Below, piece by piece: positions 9,078 to 18,606 of a stretch of DNA of 64,000 nucleotides. Every line of letters starts with the position of its first letter. Within the stretch, counting starts at the first letter, position 1. The notes beneath the pieces were generated by a model, which worked only from the letters and a program-made list of their open reading frames with translations, made no database searches and was not told where the DNA came from. The translations under genes and the position numbers were made by a program. The stretch lies in the NCBI RefSeq assembly GCF_017068395.1, contig NZ_CP070619.1, forward strand, positions 6,820,001 through 6,884,000. The letters run 5' to 3'. Origin of the DNA: Rhodococcus pseudokoreensis (GTDB taxonomy: Bacteria; Actinomycetota; Actinomycetes; Mycobacteriales; Mycobacteriaceae).

Positions 9078-12000
9078 GTGCTCGTACTGCATCGCGCCGA
9101 GCGTTCCACCACCCTCGCGTCGGCTCTCGGCGACGTGCTCGCGACCCCGCTGTCCGATCCGTTCGCCCGTGAGGTCGTCGCCGTCCCGGCGAAGGGTGTG
9201 GAGCGCTGGCTCACGCAGCGACTCTCGACCGCGCTCGGCGCCCGGCCCGGCGTCGGCGACGGGGTGGCCGCGAACATCGACTTCCCGTCACCCACCAGGC
9301 TCGTGGACGAGTGCCTCGCCGCCGCCACCGGAGTGTCCGCCGACGACGACCCGTGGCATCCGTCCCGGGTGCTGTGGGCGCTGCTCGGTGTCGTCGACGA
9401 CTGCCTCGGCGAATCCTGGTGCGCGGTCCTCGCGAAACACCTCGGGCACGGCCGCCCCGACGGCGACGACCACCGGCCCGGCAGGCGTTACGCCACCGCG
9501 TCGCACCTGACCGAACTGTTCCGCAGTTACGCCGCGCAGCGGCCCGCGATGCTGGTCGACTGGGCGGCGGACCGGGACACCGATGGTGCGGGCGGCCCGC
9601 TCGACGACGACCTGCTGTGGCAGGCCGAATTGTGGCGGCGGCTGCGTGCGAGGATCGGCGGCCCCGCGCCCGCCGAGCGCCTCGACTCCGCCTGCGCGCG
9701 GCTGCGCGAGGAACCGGACCTCGTCGAACTCCCCGGCCGGCTGTCGCTGTTCGGTCCGACCCGCCTCGCGACCGATCAGATCGCGGTGCTCGCTGCATTG
9801 GCCGTCAATCGCGATGTGCACCTGTGGCTTCCGCATCCGAGTCCCGCACTGTGGTCGTCGTTGTCGACGGCGGAGAAAGTGCTCGCGCGCGCCGACGACC
9901 ACACCGCCCTGTCCGTCGCCCACCCGCTGCTGTCGAGCCTGGCGCGGGACGTGCGCGAACTCGAGTCGAGACTGACCCGCCTCGACGTCGACGACCGCCA
10001 CCACGCGGGACCCCCACCGCCCGACTCCCTGCTGGGGTGCCTGCAGGCCGACGTCCGGGACGACCGGGCGCCGGTGCGCGCCGAGTGCACCGCCGACGCG
10101 TCCGTGCAGGTCCACGCGTGCCACGGGCCTGCCCGTCAGGTGGAGGTCCTGCGCGAATGCCTCCTGCATCTCTTCGAGGACGATCCGACTCTCGAACCGC
10201 GCGACGTGCTCGTCATGTGCCCCGACGTCGAGTCGTACGCGCCGCTGATCCGGGCCGCGTTCGGGCAGGACGTGCTGGGGCATCCCGGTCACCGTCTGCG
10301 GGTCCGGCTCGCGGATCGGGCCCTGCACCAGACCAATCCGGTGCTCGCCGTGGTGTCGAGTCTCCTCGAACTCGCCGACGCGAGGGTGACGGCCAGTCAG
10401 ATTCTGGACCTGTCGGCGGCCGCGCCGGTGCGCGGGCGGTTCCGGTTCGGCGACGACGACCTCGAACGGATCCGGGAGTGGGCGTCCGCGACGGGCGCCC
10501 GCTGGGGAATCGGACCGCGACAGCGCGCGGCGTTCGGTCTCGGCGACTTCCCGCAGAACACGTTCACCACCGCACTCGACCGCATCCTGCTCGGCGCGGC
10601 GGCCGACGAGTCGGAAGGCGAATGGCTCGCCCTGGCACTTCCGCTCGACGACGTCGACAGCAACGACATCGACCTCACCGGGAGGCTGGCCGAGTTCGTC
10701 GACCGCCTCGACGTCGCGTTGCGCGGGCTGGCCGGGCCGCAGTCGGTCGCGGACTGGTCGAGAGCGCTCACCCGGGCGCTGGACCTGCTCGTCGACGTCG
10801 CCGCCGCCGACACGTGGCAATTGGCGCAGGCCAGAAGGGAACTGGGGGCGGCGACGGAGCACGGCGGCGACACGGTCCTGCGACTGTCGGACGTACGCGC
10901 CATGCTCGCCACCCGGCTCGCGGGACGTCCCACCCGCGCGAACTTCCGCACCGGGGAGCTGACGGTGTGCACCATGGTGCCGATGCGGTCGGTGCCGCAC
11001 CGCGTCGTCGTCCTCCTCGGCCTCGACGACGAAGTGTTCCCGCGGGGCGTGAGTGTGGACGGCGACGACGTGCTGGCCCGCAATCCTCTGCTCGGCGAAC
11101 GTGATCCGCGGAGCGAGGACCGGCAGTTGCTGCTCGACGCCGTCATGTCCGCCAGTGAGAAGCTCCTGCTGTTCTACACGGGCGCCGACCCCGTCACCGG
11201 TATGTCGCGGCCTCCGGCGATCCCGCTGTCCGAACTGCTCGACGCGGTGGCGGCCACCGTGGGGAGCGATGCCCTGCCCGGCATCGTGACTCGGCATCCG
11301 TTGCAGCCGTTCGACGCCCGCAACTTCGGGCCCGAGCACCCGTTCAGTTTCGACCGGGCGGCGCTGGCCGGTGCCCGCGCCGCGCAGCACCCGCCCGAAC
11401 CGGTACCCGCGTTCCTGCCGGCGCCGCTGGTGCCGCCGAAGTTGGAGGACGTCGATCTCGCCGAACTCGTCGCGTTCCTGGTGCACCCGACGCAGGCGTT
11501 CCTGCGGCAACGGCTCGGGTTGCGGGTCCCCGACGTGGACGAGGACCTCGCCGACGCACTGGACATGGCGCCCGATCCGCTCGCCCGCTGGGACCTCGGC
11601 CAGAGGATGCTCGTCGCGCGACTGTCGGGAATCGAACAGGCCGACTTCCGCGCCGCCGAGTGGCGCCGGGGTACGTTACCGCCGTACAAGTTGGGGGAGG
11701 CGGTGCTCGGCGACATCGAGCACGCGGTCGAGTCGCTCGTCGCGGTCAGCGGGTCCGTGCATGTCGGGCGCGCGGAGACCGTCGACGTCGATGTCGATCT
11801 CGGCAACGGACGGCGCCTCACCGGGACCGTGGGGGGTGTGCACGGATCGGTGATCGCGAGCACCACGTATTCGAGGTTGGGGCCGAAACACCGCCTCACC
11901 GCCTGGGCCCAGTTGCTGGCGGTCGCGGCCTCTCATCGCAACGGCGACACCGACTGGACGGCCGTGACGACCGGCCGCGGCTCGTACAGTCGCCCGGCGT

Positions 12001-12338
12001 GGCGCTCGACGCTGACGGCACCGGAGGACGCGCGGGAGGAACTGGTGCGACTGGTCGAACTGCGTGATCTCGGGTTGCATACGCCGTTGCCGATCGCCAC
12101 GGGCGCGTCGGCGGCCTACGCCGAGCGACGGCACGGCGGCAGCAGCACGGAGGACGCGATCGAGGCGGCCCGGAAGGAATGGAGCAGCGATTTCGGTGAC
12201 GCACGCGACCGCCACATCACGTACGTGTACGGGTCCTCGCCCGGTATCGACGTCCTCGGCGACGCGGTGACGATCGAGAACTACGCCCGGCAACTGTGGG
12301 CGCCGCTGCTCGCCGCCGAGACGGTGGCGCAGCCGTGA
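9078..12338 (+). CDS. recC: Exodeoxyribonuclease V subunit gamma (RecC)
   Basis: RecC of the RecBCD helicase-nuclease, 1086 residues, starting at GTG behind a strong GAAGGGAGG site. The start LVLHRAERSTTLASALGDVL and the segment VVAVPAKGVERWLTQRLS are characteristic of RecC, as are the FSR-like helicase relics and the late RGVSVDGDDVLARNPLLGERDPRSEDRQLLLDA stretch (only partly quoted). RecC has no active ATPase or nuclease; it splits the duplex, scans for the Chi sequence and holds RecB and RecD together. The length is close to other actinobacterial RecC proteins. The stop codon overlaps the recB start, so the two are translationally coupled. Confidence 0.93.
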   Translation: MLVLHRAERSTTLASALGDVLATPLSDPFAREVVAVPAKGVERWLTQRLSTALGARPGVGDGVAANIDFPSPTRLVDECLAAATGVSADDDPWHPSRVLWALLGVVDDCLGESWCAVLAKHLGHGRPDGDDHRPGRRYATASHLTELFRSYAAQRPAMLVDWAADRDTDGAGGPLDDDLLWQAELWRRLRARIGGPAPAERLDSACARLREEPDLVELPGRLSLFGPTRLATDQIAVLAALAVNRDVHLWLPHPSPALWSSLSTAEKVLARADDHTALSVAHPLLSSLARDVRELESRLTRLDVDDRHHAGPPPPDSLLGCLQADVRDDRAPVRAECTADASVQVHACHGPARQVEVLRECLLHLFEDDPTLEPRDVLVMCPDVESYAPLIRAAFGQDVLGHPGHRLRVRLADRALHQTNPVLAVVSSLLELADARVTASQILDLSAAAPVRGRFRFGDDDLERIREWASATGARWGIGPRQRAAFGLGDFPQNTFTTALDRILLGAAADESEGEWLALALPLDDVDSNDIDLTGRLAEFVDRLDVALRGLAGPQSVADWSRALTRALDLLVDVAAADTWQLAQARRELGAATEHGGDTVLRLSDVRAMLATRLAGRPTRANFRTGELTVCTMVPMRSVPHRVVVLLGLDDEVFPRGVSVDGDDVLARNPLLGERDPRSEDRQLLLDAVMSASEKLLLFYTGADPVTGMSRPPAIPLSELLDAVAATVGSDALPGIVTRHPLQPFDARNFGPEHPFSFDRAALAGARAAQHPPEPVPAFLPAPLVPPKLEDVDLAELVAFLVHPTQAFLRQRLGLRVPDVDEDLADALDMAPDPLARWDLGQRMLVARLSGIEQADFRAAEWRRGTLPPYKLGEAVLGDIEHAVESLVAVSGSVHVGRAETVDVDVDLGNGRRLTGTVGGVHGSVIASTTYSRLGPKHRLTAWAQLLAVAASHRNGDTDWTAVTTGRGSYSRPAWRSTLTAPEDAREELVRLVELRDLGLHTPLPIATGASAAYAERRHGGSSTEDAIEAARKEWSSDFGDARDRHITYVYGSSPGIDVLGDAVTIENYARQLWAPLLAAETVAQP

Positions 12339-15300
12339 CCGGCGCGCGGGGCTTCGACCTGCTCGGTCCGCTGCCGGAGGGCACGACGGTGCTCGAGGCG
12401 AGCGCCGGTACCGGCAAGACGTACGCGATCGTCAGGCTCGCCGCCCGCTTCGTCGCCGAGGGACGTGTCGACCTGTCGCAGTTGTTGCTGGTGACGTTCA
12501 GCCGCGCGGCGACGCAGGAGCTGCGGGAACGCACTCGTGAGCGATTCGGTTCCGCCGCAGCCGCATTGGCCGACCCCGCGGCGGCCCGGGTGAGCGCGGA
12601 CCACGTGATCCGGCACCTCGCCGAGGCCGACGCCGACGAGGTGACGCTGCGCCGCCGGCGCCTGCTGCAGGCACTGTCGGACTTCGACGCCGCCACCATC
12701 GTCACCACCCACAGCTTCTGCCAGCGCATGCTCGACGGACTCGGGATCGCGGGCGAACGCGACCCCGACACGGTGCTCGTCGAGGCCGCCGACGACCTCA
12801 CCACGGAGGTGATCGCCGACCTGTACCTCCGGGCGTACAGTCGCGCCGACTCCGCCCCGATCACGCCGGCGGAGGCCACCGCCGCGGCCCGCGCCGCCAT
12901 CTTCGACCCGCAGGCCGTGCTCGCCCCGGAGGATGCGCGGGGCACCCCGGCCGGAGATCGGGTGGCGTTCGCCGAGGCGGTCCGCGCCGAAGTCGAGCGC
13001 CGCAAACGCGCGGTGGGTTTGCGTGACTTCGACGATCTCCCGATGCTCCTCCACCGCGTCCTCAGCGATCCCGAGCACGGTGCGGCGGCCTGCAGGCGGG
13101 TCCGCGAACGCTACAGTGTCGTGCTCGTCGACGAGTTCCAGGACACCGACCCCCTGCAATGGGACATCCTGCGCCGCACATTCCACGGCAGCGGAACGCT
13201 GGTGCTCGTCGGCGATCCGAAGCAGGCGATCTACGCGTTCCGCGGGGCCGAGGTGCTCAGCTATCTGGACGCGGTGCGCTCCGCCGACCGGCACCAGGAA
13301 TTGACCACCAACTGGCGCAGCGATCAGGAACTCCTCGACGGCCTCGAATACCTGCACGGCGGCGCCGCACTCGGGCATCCCGAGATCGTCGTGCACCGCG
13401 TCGACGGCGCGCGGCCGAAGTCGCGCCTGACGGGTGCCGTGCCGCTGCGACTGCGGTACCTGCCGCGGACCGGCGCCGGGCCACTCAACAAGTCGGGATA
13501 CCCGGCGGTGGGGGCGCTCCGGAAGAAGATCGCCGCCGACCTCGCCGCCGACATCGTGGCCCTCCTCGACGGCGGCGCGACACTCGACGTCGGCGCGACA
13601 CTCGACGTCGGGGGAACCGTCCGACTCGTCGAGCCCGGCGACATCGCGGTCCTGGTGCGCACCAACGCGCAGATCACCCTGGTCCACGACGCCCTCGACC
13701 GGGCCGGGGTGCCGTCCGTGCTCGCCGGCGGGGCCAGCGTCTTCACCACTCCCGCTGCGCAGCACTGGCTCTGGCTCCTGCAGGCCATCGAGCAGCCGCA
13801 CCGTTCCGACCGGGTGCGGCTGGCCGCGCTCACCCCGCTGCTCGGCCACACGGCCGAAGCACTCGACGCCCGCGGCGACGATATCGTCGCGGAGGTCGGC
13901 GGGCAGCTCCGGGAGCTCGGCTCGGTGTTCGCGAAGTCCGGTTTCGCAGCGCTGTTCGAACGACTGTCCGCGGTAGGCGCGCTGGAGGCGAGACTGCTCC
14001 GGGTGGCGGCGGGCGAGCGGGCGCTGACCGATCTCCGGCACGTGGCGCAGTTGCTCAACGGTGCCGCCGTCGAGCAGTCGCTCGGCCTGACGGCGGTCAC
14101 CCGCTGGCTCACCGAACGCATGAAGGATCCGACGTCGGGCGGGGTGGACCGCAGCCGGCGGCTCGACAGCGACGCCGCGGCAGTGCAGATCGCGACCGTC
14201 CACGCCAGCAAGGGCCTCGAATTCCCGCTCGTCTACCTGCCGTACGCATGGGACGCCGCCACGATCTCGAAACCCAGCAAACTGCTTCTGCACGACGACG
14301 ACGGGCGACGCGTCCTCGACGTCGGCGGCCCCGGCAGCCCCGGCTACGCCGACCGCAGGAACCGGCACGACGCGGAAGAGGCGGGGGAGGAGTTGCGGCT
14401 GCTGTACGTCGCGGTCACCCGGGCGATGTGCGGGCTCGTGATGTGGTGGGCGCCGGCGTTCACGACGGCAGGCGCGCCGCTGCACCGGATGATCCTGGGC
14501 CGGCCGCCGGGGCAGCGGGAGGTCCCGCAGAAGGTCGCCGTCCCCGAGGATCCGATTGTCGCGGAACGGTTGTCGGCCTGGGGCACGGCGGCACCGGAGA
14601 CGGTGACCGTCGAGGCGGTGGGTTCCGAATCCATCCCGCGGGTCGACTGGACACCTCAGCGTGATCCCAGCGGCGACCTCGAGGCCGCGCGGTTCCGTCG
14701 GCTGCTGGACACGCGGTGGCGTCGCACGTCGTATTCGGCGTTGACGGCGTCCGCACACGACGCGCCCGCCGTCGGCAGCGAAGCGGAGGTCGAGGAGAAG
14801 ACGGACGAGCCGGACGAACCGCCGCTGCACGCGCCGGGCGACGTCACCACGGGACTGCCGTCGACGATGAACGAACTGCCGGGCGGCGCGACATTCGGCA
14901 CGCTCGTGCACGCCGTCTTCGAGATCGTCGACACCGCGGCACCCGATCTGGACGACGAAGTCCTGCGGTGCTGCCGCGACGTGATCGCGTCGACCCTGTC
15001 GGACGTCGATCCGGCCCAGCTCGCCACGGCACTGGTGCCGGTGCTGCGCACTCCGCTCGGCGCGGGGGCACTCGCCGACCTGGCACCCGCAGACCTGTTG
15101 GCGGAACTCGACTTCGAACTGCCCCTCGCCGGCGGCGACACGCCGTCGCTCACCGTGATGCTCGACGGCATCGGCAGACTGCTGCGCACCCACCTTCCCG
15201 ACGACGACCCACTCCGGTCGTACGCCGACGCCGTGCAGACACTCGAACCGACCCCGCTGCGCGGATACCTCACCGGCAGCATCGACGCGGTGCTGCGACT

Positions 15301-15655
15301 GCCCGGACCGCGGTACGTCGTGGTCGACTACAAGACCAACCGTCTCGCGCAGGGCGACCTGACCACCGCGCACTACACCCGCGAGAGGATGGCCGCTGAA
15401 ATGCTGCGGGCGCACTATCCACTGCAGGCCCTGCTGTATTCCGTTGCACTGCATCGCTACCTGCGGTGGCGGCAGCCGGACTACGATCCGGCGGTGCACC
15501 TCGGCGGTGTGCAGTACCTGTTCGTCCGCGGGATGGTCGGGCCCGGCACGCCACCGGGTTGCGGAGTCTTCGACTGGGCGCCGCCCGCCGCGCTGATCAC
15601 CGAGCTGTCCGATCTGCTGTCCGGGTCGGCCTCCACGCAGGCGGCGGCCCGGTGA
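12335..15655 (+). CDS. recB: Exodeoxyribonuclease V subunit beta (RecB)
   Basis: The 1106-residue RecB starts at the GTG that overlaps the recC stop (GTGA). It is an SF1A helicase with Walker A SAGTGKT near residue 27, VDEFQDTDPLQW (motif II), YAFRGAE (motif III) and VHASKGLEFPLVYLP (motif V). The C-terminal nuclease domain ends with VVDYKTN near residue 1000, the catalytic Asp..Lys of the RecB nuclease family. It unwinds 3'-5' and cuts both strands. An in-frame 18-nt tandem duplication at 13574-13609 repeats GATLDV between the helicase motifs. Upstream in-frame starts inside recC were rejected. Confidence 0.94.
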   Translation: MTGARGFDLLGPLPEGTTVLEASAGTGKTYAIVRLAARFVAEGRVDLSQLLLVTFSRAATQELRERTRERFGSAAAALADPAAARVSADHVIRHLAEADADEVTLRRRRLLQALSDFDAATIVTTHSFCQRMLDGLGIAGERDPDTVLVEAADDLTTEVIADLYLRAYSRADSAPITPAEATAAARAAIFDPQAVLAPEDARGTPAGDRVAFAEAVRAEVERRKRAVGLRDFDDLPMLLHRVLSDPEHGAAACRRVRERYSVVLVDEFQDTDPLQWDILRRTFHGSGTLVLVGDPKQAIYAFRGAEVLSYLDAVRSADRHQELTTNWRSDQELLDGLEYLHGGAALGHPEIVVHRVDGARPKSRLTGAVPLRLRYLPRTGAGPLNKSGYPAVGALRKKIAADLAADIVALLDGGATLDVGATLDVGGTVRLVEPGDIAVLVRTNAQITLVHDALDRAGVPSVLAGGASVFTTPAAQHWLWLLQAIEQPHRSDRVRLAALTPLLGHTAEALDARGDDIVAEVGGQLRELGSVFAKSGFAALFERLSAVGALEARLLRVAAGERALTDLRHVAQLLNGAAVEQSLGLTAVTRWLTERMKDPTSGGVDRSRRLDSDAAAVQIATVHASKGLEFPLVYLPYAWDAATISKPSKLLLHDDDGRRVLDVGGPGSPGYADRRNRHDAEEAGEELRLLYVAVTRAMCGLVMWWAPAFTTAGAPLHRMILGRPPGQREVPQKVAVPEDPIVAERLSAWGTAAPETVTVEAVGSESIPRVDWTPQRDPSGDLEAARFRRLLDTRWRRTSYSALTASAHDAPAVGSEAEVEEKTDEPDEPPLHAPGDVTTGLPSTMNELPGGATFGTLVHAVFEIVDTAAPDLDDEVLRCCRDVIASTLSDVDPAQLATALVPVLRTPLGAGALADLAPADLLAELDFELPLAGGDTPSLTVMLDGIGRLLRTHLPDDDPLRSYADAVQTLEPTPLRGYLTGSIDAVLRLPGPRYVVVDYKTNRLAQGDLTTAHYTRERMAAEMLRAHYPLQALLYSVALHRYLRWRQPDYDPAVHLGGVQYLFVRGMVGPGTPPGCGVFDWAPPAALITELSDLLSGSASTQAAAR
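13574..13609 (+). repeat. Two tandem copies of an 18-nt unit within recB
   Basis: The unit GGCGCGACACTCGACGTC occurs at 13574-13591 and again, unchanged, at 13592-13609. It adds six residues (GATLDV twice) without a frame change, so it looks like a recent slippage duplication in a surface loop. Confidence 0.85.
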
Positions 15656-17520
15656 CCGGGGTGGAGGTGGCGCAGCGTGGCAAGGGGATGCTGCGGATCT
15701 TCAACGAGGCCGGAGTGCTGGCCGCGGCGGATGTGCACGTCGCGCTGCGGTTGTCGGCGCTCGGCGGCGAATCCTCGGAGGACGTCGTGCTGGCGACGGC
15801 GCTGGCGGTGCGCGCGGTCCGGTCCGGCTCGGTGTGCCTGGACCTGACGCGGTTCCGGGAGGTCACCGTCGACGAGGAATCCGAGATCGATCTCGATGCC
15901 CTCCCCTGGCCGGACGACGATACCGTGGTCGCGGCACTGCGCCGGAGCCCGCTGGTCACGGGTGGTTCCAGGGGGCCACTGCGACCGCTGCGGCTCGTCG
16001 ACACGGCCGAGGGCGGGCTGCTCTACCTCGACCGGTACTTCCGGCAGGAGGCGACCATCCGGCGGGTTCTCGACCAGCGCGCCGTCGGGTATCCCCCCGT
16101 CGACGAGCAGTCGCTGCGGGACGGGCTGGACGCGTTGTTCCGCGACCAGCACGACGACACGGCACCGGCCCCGTCACCGGATCGGCAACGGATCGCGGCG
16201 GCGGTCGCGGCCACCCAGTGGACGTCGGTCGTGGTCGGCGGACCTGGAACGGGCAAGACCCACACCGTCGCCCGGGTACTGGCGTTGCTGACGAGGCAGC
16301 CGGGACCGCGCCGGCGTATCGCGCTGGCGGCACCCACCGGGAAGGCCGCGGCGCGGTTGCAGGACTCGGTGCGCGAACAGGCCGACGCACTCGGGTTGCC
16401 GCCCGAACTGAAAGCGATGACACTGCATCGGCTGCTGGGCTGGCAGCGTGGACGTGGCAGCCGCTTCCGCTACAACGCGAACAACCACCTGCCCTACGAC
16501 GTGATCGTGGTCGACGAGACGTCGATGGTGTCGCTGACGATGATGTGCCGACTCCTCGAGGCCGTCCGCCCCGACACCCAATTGGTGCTCGTCGGGGATC
16601 CGGATCAGCTGACGTCCGTCGACGCGGGCGCGGTCCTCGCCGATCTCGTGGCGCGGCCGGTGTCGGGCACCGAGAATCCGGTGCTCGCCAGGATCGTCGG
16701 CGACGACCTCGACGCCGCCGACGACCCGCTCGAGGCCGCCCTGAGTGCGGGGGAACGGGACAGATTGCGGGGCGGCGTGATCCGGCTCAGCCGCGGGCGG
16801 CGCTTCGGCGGAGCCATCGCCGAGCTTGCCGTCGCGGTGCGGGAAGGCGAGCCGGACGAGGTCGTGGAGATCCTGTCGCGCGGTGCCCCCGAGGTGTCGT
16901 TCCACGGACCCGAAGATCTGGACGCACTACGGGCGGACGTGGTGGCGACGGCTGCCGCGGTGACGGATTCCGCGGAATCCGGTGATGCCGCTGCTGCACT
17001 GCAGCATTCGGAGAAGCACCGGCTGTTGTGCGCGCACCGGGAAGGTCCGTACGGGGTACAGCGGTGGGCGCGGCAGGCGATGGAGTGGATCGGGGAGTCG
17101 ACAGGGCAGCGACTGGACCCGGATCGCTGGTACCCGGGTCAGCCGCTGATGGTGACCGCCAATGATCACGAAACGAAAATCTACAACGGCGACACCGGGG
17201 TGATCGTGCGTCGGGACGACGACGAACTGTTCGCCGCGTTCGTGCGCGGCAGCGAACCGTTCCTGTTGCATCCGACGCACCTGTCCGCGGTGCAGACCGT
17301 GTACGCGATGACGATTCACCGCAGTCAGGGCAGCCAGTACGACACGGTGACCGTGGTGCTGCCCGGCGCGGCGTCGTCGCTGCTGACCCGAGAATTGCTG
17401 TACACCGCGATCACCCGGGCGCGAAAGCACGTGCGGATCATCGGGACCGAGGATGCGGTGCGGGCGGGAGTGCAACGCCGGGTGCTGCGAGCGAGTGGGT
17501 TGCGGAGGGCGATTCCGTAG
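15652..17520 (+). CDS. recD: Exodeoxyribonuclease V subunit alpha (RecD)
   Basis: The 622-residue RecD starts at a GTG overlapping the recB stop (GTGA). The SF1B helicase core shows Walker A GGPGTGKTHTV at about residue 198, APTGKAAARLQ (motif Ia), VDETSMVS (motif II), VGDPDQLTSVDAG (motif III) and IHRSQGSQYDTV near the C-terminus (motif V), followed by LYTAITRARKHV. RecD unwinds 5'-3'. With recC and recB it makes a complete three-gene operon in the order C-B-D, giving double-strand break processing and degradation of foreign linear DNA. Its last 83 nt overlap, tail to tail, the gene on the other strand. Confidence 0.94.
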   Translation: MTGVEVAQRGKGMLRIFNEAGVLAAADVHVALRLSALGGESSEDVVLATALAVRAVRSGSVCLDLTRFREVTVDEESEIDLDALPWPDDDTVVAALRRSPLVTGGSRGPLRPLRLVDTAEGGLLYLDRYFRQEATIRRVLDQRAVGYPPVDEQSLRDGLDALFRDQHDDTAPAPSPDRQRIAAAVAATQWTSVVVGGPGTGKTHTVARVLALLTRQPGPRRRIALAAPTGKAAARLQDSVREQADALGLPPELKAMTLHRLLGWQRGRGSRFRYNANNHLPYDVIVVDETSMVSLTMMCRLLEAVRPDTQLVLVGDPDQLTSVDAGAVLADLVARPVSGTENPVLARIVGDDLDAADDPLEAALSAGERDRLRGGVIRLSRGRRFGGAIAELAVAVREGEPDEVVEILSRGAPEVSFHGPEDLDALRADVVATAAAVTDSAESGDAAAALQHSEKHRLLCAHREGPYGVQRWARQAMEWIGESTGQRLDPDRWYPGQPLMVTANDHETKIYNGDTGVIVRRDDDELFAAFVRGSEPFLLHPTHLSAVQTVYAMTIHRSQGSQYDTVTVVLPGAASSLLTRELLYTAITRARKHVRIIGTEDAVRAGVQRRVLRASGLRRAIP

Positions 17521-17968
17521 CCCGGCCCCGCACGGACGAGATCACGACGGCGAGGGTCGCCGACAGGAACACGACTTGCAGGAGAGTGCGGGGGAGCAGC
17601 GCTTCGAACGGTCCCGTCGACAGTCCTTCCACGGCGGCGTACACGTTCGCCGGGAACATCAGGATCAGCAGGGCGGTGAGGCACCCGGCCGCCCACGGGG
17701 CGGTGCGCCGGATCAGCAGTCCCGCGGCGCCGGCCAGTTCGAGTAGACCGGTCAGGGTCACCAGCAGCCCCGGGTTCGGCAGCGACGGCGGAACCATGGC
17801 GACGAGTTCCGCACGCAGCCCGAAGAAGTGGGCCATCCCGGTCAGTGTGAACATCGCGGCGAGTCCACCCCGCAGGGCGACGGGCCACGGCCGGAACCGG
17901 CTCACACCGGCCGCGCCCGCGGCGAGCAGTGCCAGGGTGACGGCGACGAGGGCGATCAAGGGTTCCAT
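17438..17968 (-). CDS. DoxX/MauE-type membrane protein
   Basis: This 176-residue protein has four hydrophobic helices (residues 5-25, about 33-55, 65-88, and 92-142, the last containing two). The pattern FTLTGMAHFFGLRAELVAMVPPSLPNP, then LTGLLELAGAAGLLI, is the DoxX-like signature of small four-helix membrane proteins. The start is ATG behind AGGAG. It follows the DUF4188 gene by 18 nt, so they form one operon under the palindromic operator at 18491-18536. The final 35 residues are polar and overlap recD on the opposite strand. The biochemical role of this DoxX subgroup is not established. Confidence 0.8.
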   Translation of the reverse strand: MEPLIALVAVTLALLAAGAAGVSRFRPWPVALRGGLAAMFTLTGMAHFFGLRAELVAMVPPSLPNPGLLVTLTGLLELAGAAGLLIRRTAPWAAGCLTALLILMFPANVYAAVEGLSTGPFEALLPRTLLQVVFLSATLAVVISSVRGRATESPSATHSLAAPGVALPPAPHPRSR

Positions 17969-17986
17969 GTCAGTCTCCTGAATCGA

Positions 17987-18475
17987 TCAGTGTTCGTGGG
18001 TACCGCTGCGCAACAACCGGTCGCGGGCCGCGTTGAACTTCCGTGCGACGGGCACCCGGGTGGTGGCGCGGGCCAGGCCCATCGCCGGCGTGCCGACGTA
18101 GATCGACTCGGCGCGGTCCACCGGATAGGTCTCGTGCCAGACGCCGACGGCGCCGGGCGCCTTGCGGGCCCGCCGGTTGAACGCGGCCCAGGCCGGGCGA
18201 TGCTTCGCTTGGCTGTCACTGGCGTAGGCGTACAACTTGTCGACGGAGTTCCAGTACTGAATCACCGTCGGTCCGCGCCCCTCGAATGTCAGGCGGTAAC
18301 CCAGCAGACCCGAATCGGGGTCTTCCGAGAGTTCGCGCAACATCCTCGGCATCGCGGCAAGGGTGGGCAGCCACAGGTCGGGCCGCCACGGCCGGTTGAT
18401 GGTCATCCCGATCAGGAAGACCACCAGTTCGCCTTCGTAGTGGTGCGTCGAACGGGTGGGTTCGATCGTCGTCAT
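17987..18475 (-). CDS. DUF4188 family protein
   Basis: The 162-residue protein matches DUF4188: VVFLIGMTINRPWRPDLWLP near the start, then LLGYRLTFEGRGPTVIQYWNSVDKLYAYA, and a late GVWHETYPVDRAESIY. The fold is probably a ferredoxin-like dimeric barrel related to monooxygenases of antibiotic biosynthesis, with the conserved Trp, His and Tyr in a pocket. No catalytic activity is known for this family. It starts at ATG behind GGGAGG, with a paired operator covering its promoter, and leads into the DoxX-type gene. Members of this family often sit beside TetR or PadR regulators, but no such gene is adjacent here. Confidence 0.82.
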   Translation of the reverse strand: MTTIEPTRSTHHYEGELVVFLIGMTINRPWRPDLWLPTLAAMPRMLRELSEDPDSGLLGYRLTFEGRGPTVIQYWNSVDKLYAYASDSQAKHRPAWAAFNRRARKAPGAVGVWHETYPVDRAESIYVGTPAMGLARATTRVPVARKFNAARDRLLRSGTHEH

Positions 18476-18490
18476 CTGACGCCTCCCAAG

Positions 18491-18536
18491 ATTGGATATT
18501 GGAACTATCTAATAATGGATAGTGACAGTATCCAAT
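18491..18536 (-). promoter_or_regulatory. Compound palindromic operator over the DUF4188 promoter
   Basis: Two 17-bp palindromes, GGATA-N7-TATCT (18494-18510) and GGATA-N7-TATCC (18517-18533), lie 23 bp apart. Together they form a larger perfect dyad: ATTGGATA / 5 nt / ACTATC / 8 nt / GATAGT / 5 nt / TATCCAAT. On the minus strand a candidate promoter (TTGGAT, 18-nt spacer, TAGATA) lies within it, so a bound dimer pair would block transcription. The site size suits a TetR-type repressor encoded elsewhere. Confidence 0.75.
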
Positions 18537-18556
18537 GTCAAGGGGTGCGGGCACGC

Positions 18557-18588
18557 AAAAAACCGGGCCACGCAGTGCGCGGCCCGGG
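18557..18588 (-). terminator. Rho-independent terminator of the pentapeptide-repeat gene
   Basis: On the minus strand a CCGGGCC / GGCCCGG hairpin (stems 18581-18587 and 18563-18569) is followed by six T residues. It lies 18 nt past the stop of the gene ending at 18607. Confidence 0.85.
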
Positions 18589-18606
18589 TGGATGGTGCGG
18601 AGTGGA

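Noticed and set aside
12281..15499. 1072-codon minus-strand frame opposite recB
   Set aside because: Shadow of recB, which has all helicase and nuclease motifs.
17438..17520. Premature stop or different end for the DoxX-type gene to avoid overlap with recD
   Set aside because: No alternative stop exists in the frame; the 83-nt tail-to-tail overlap is simply accepted.
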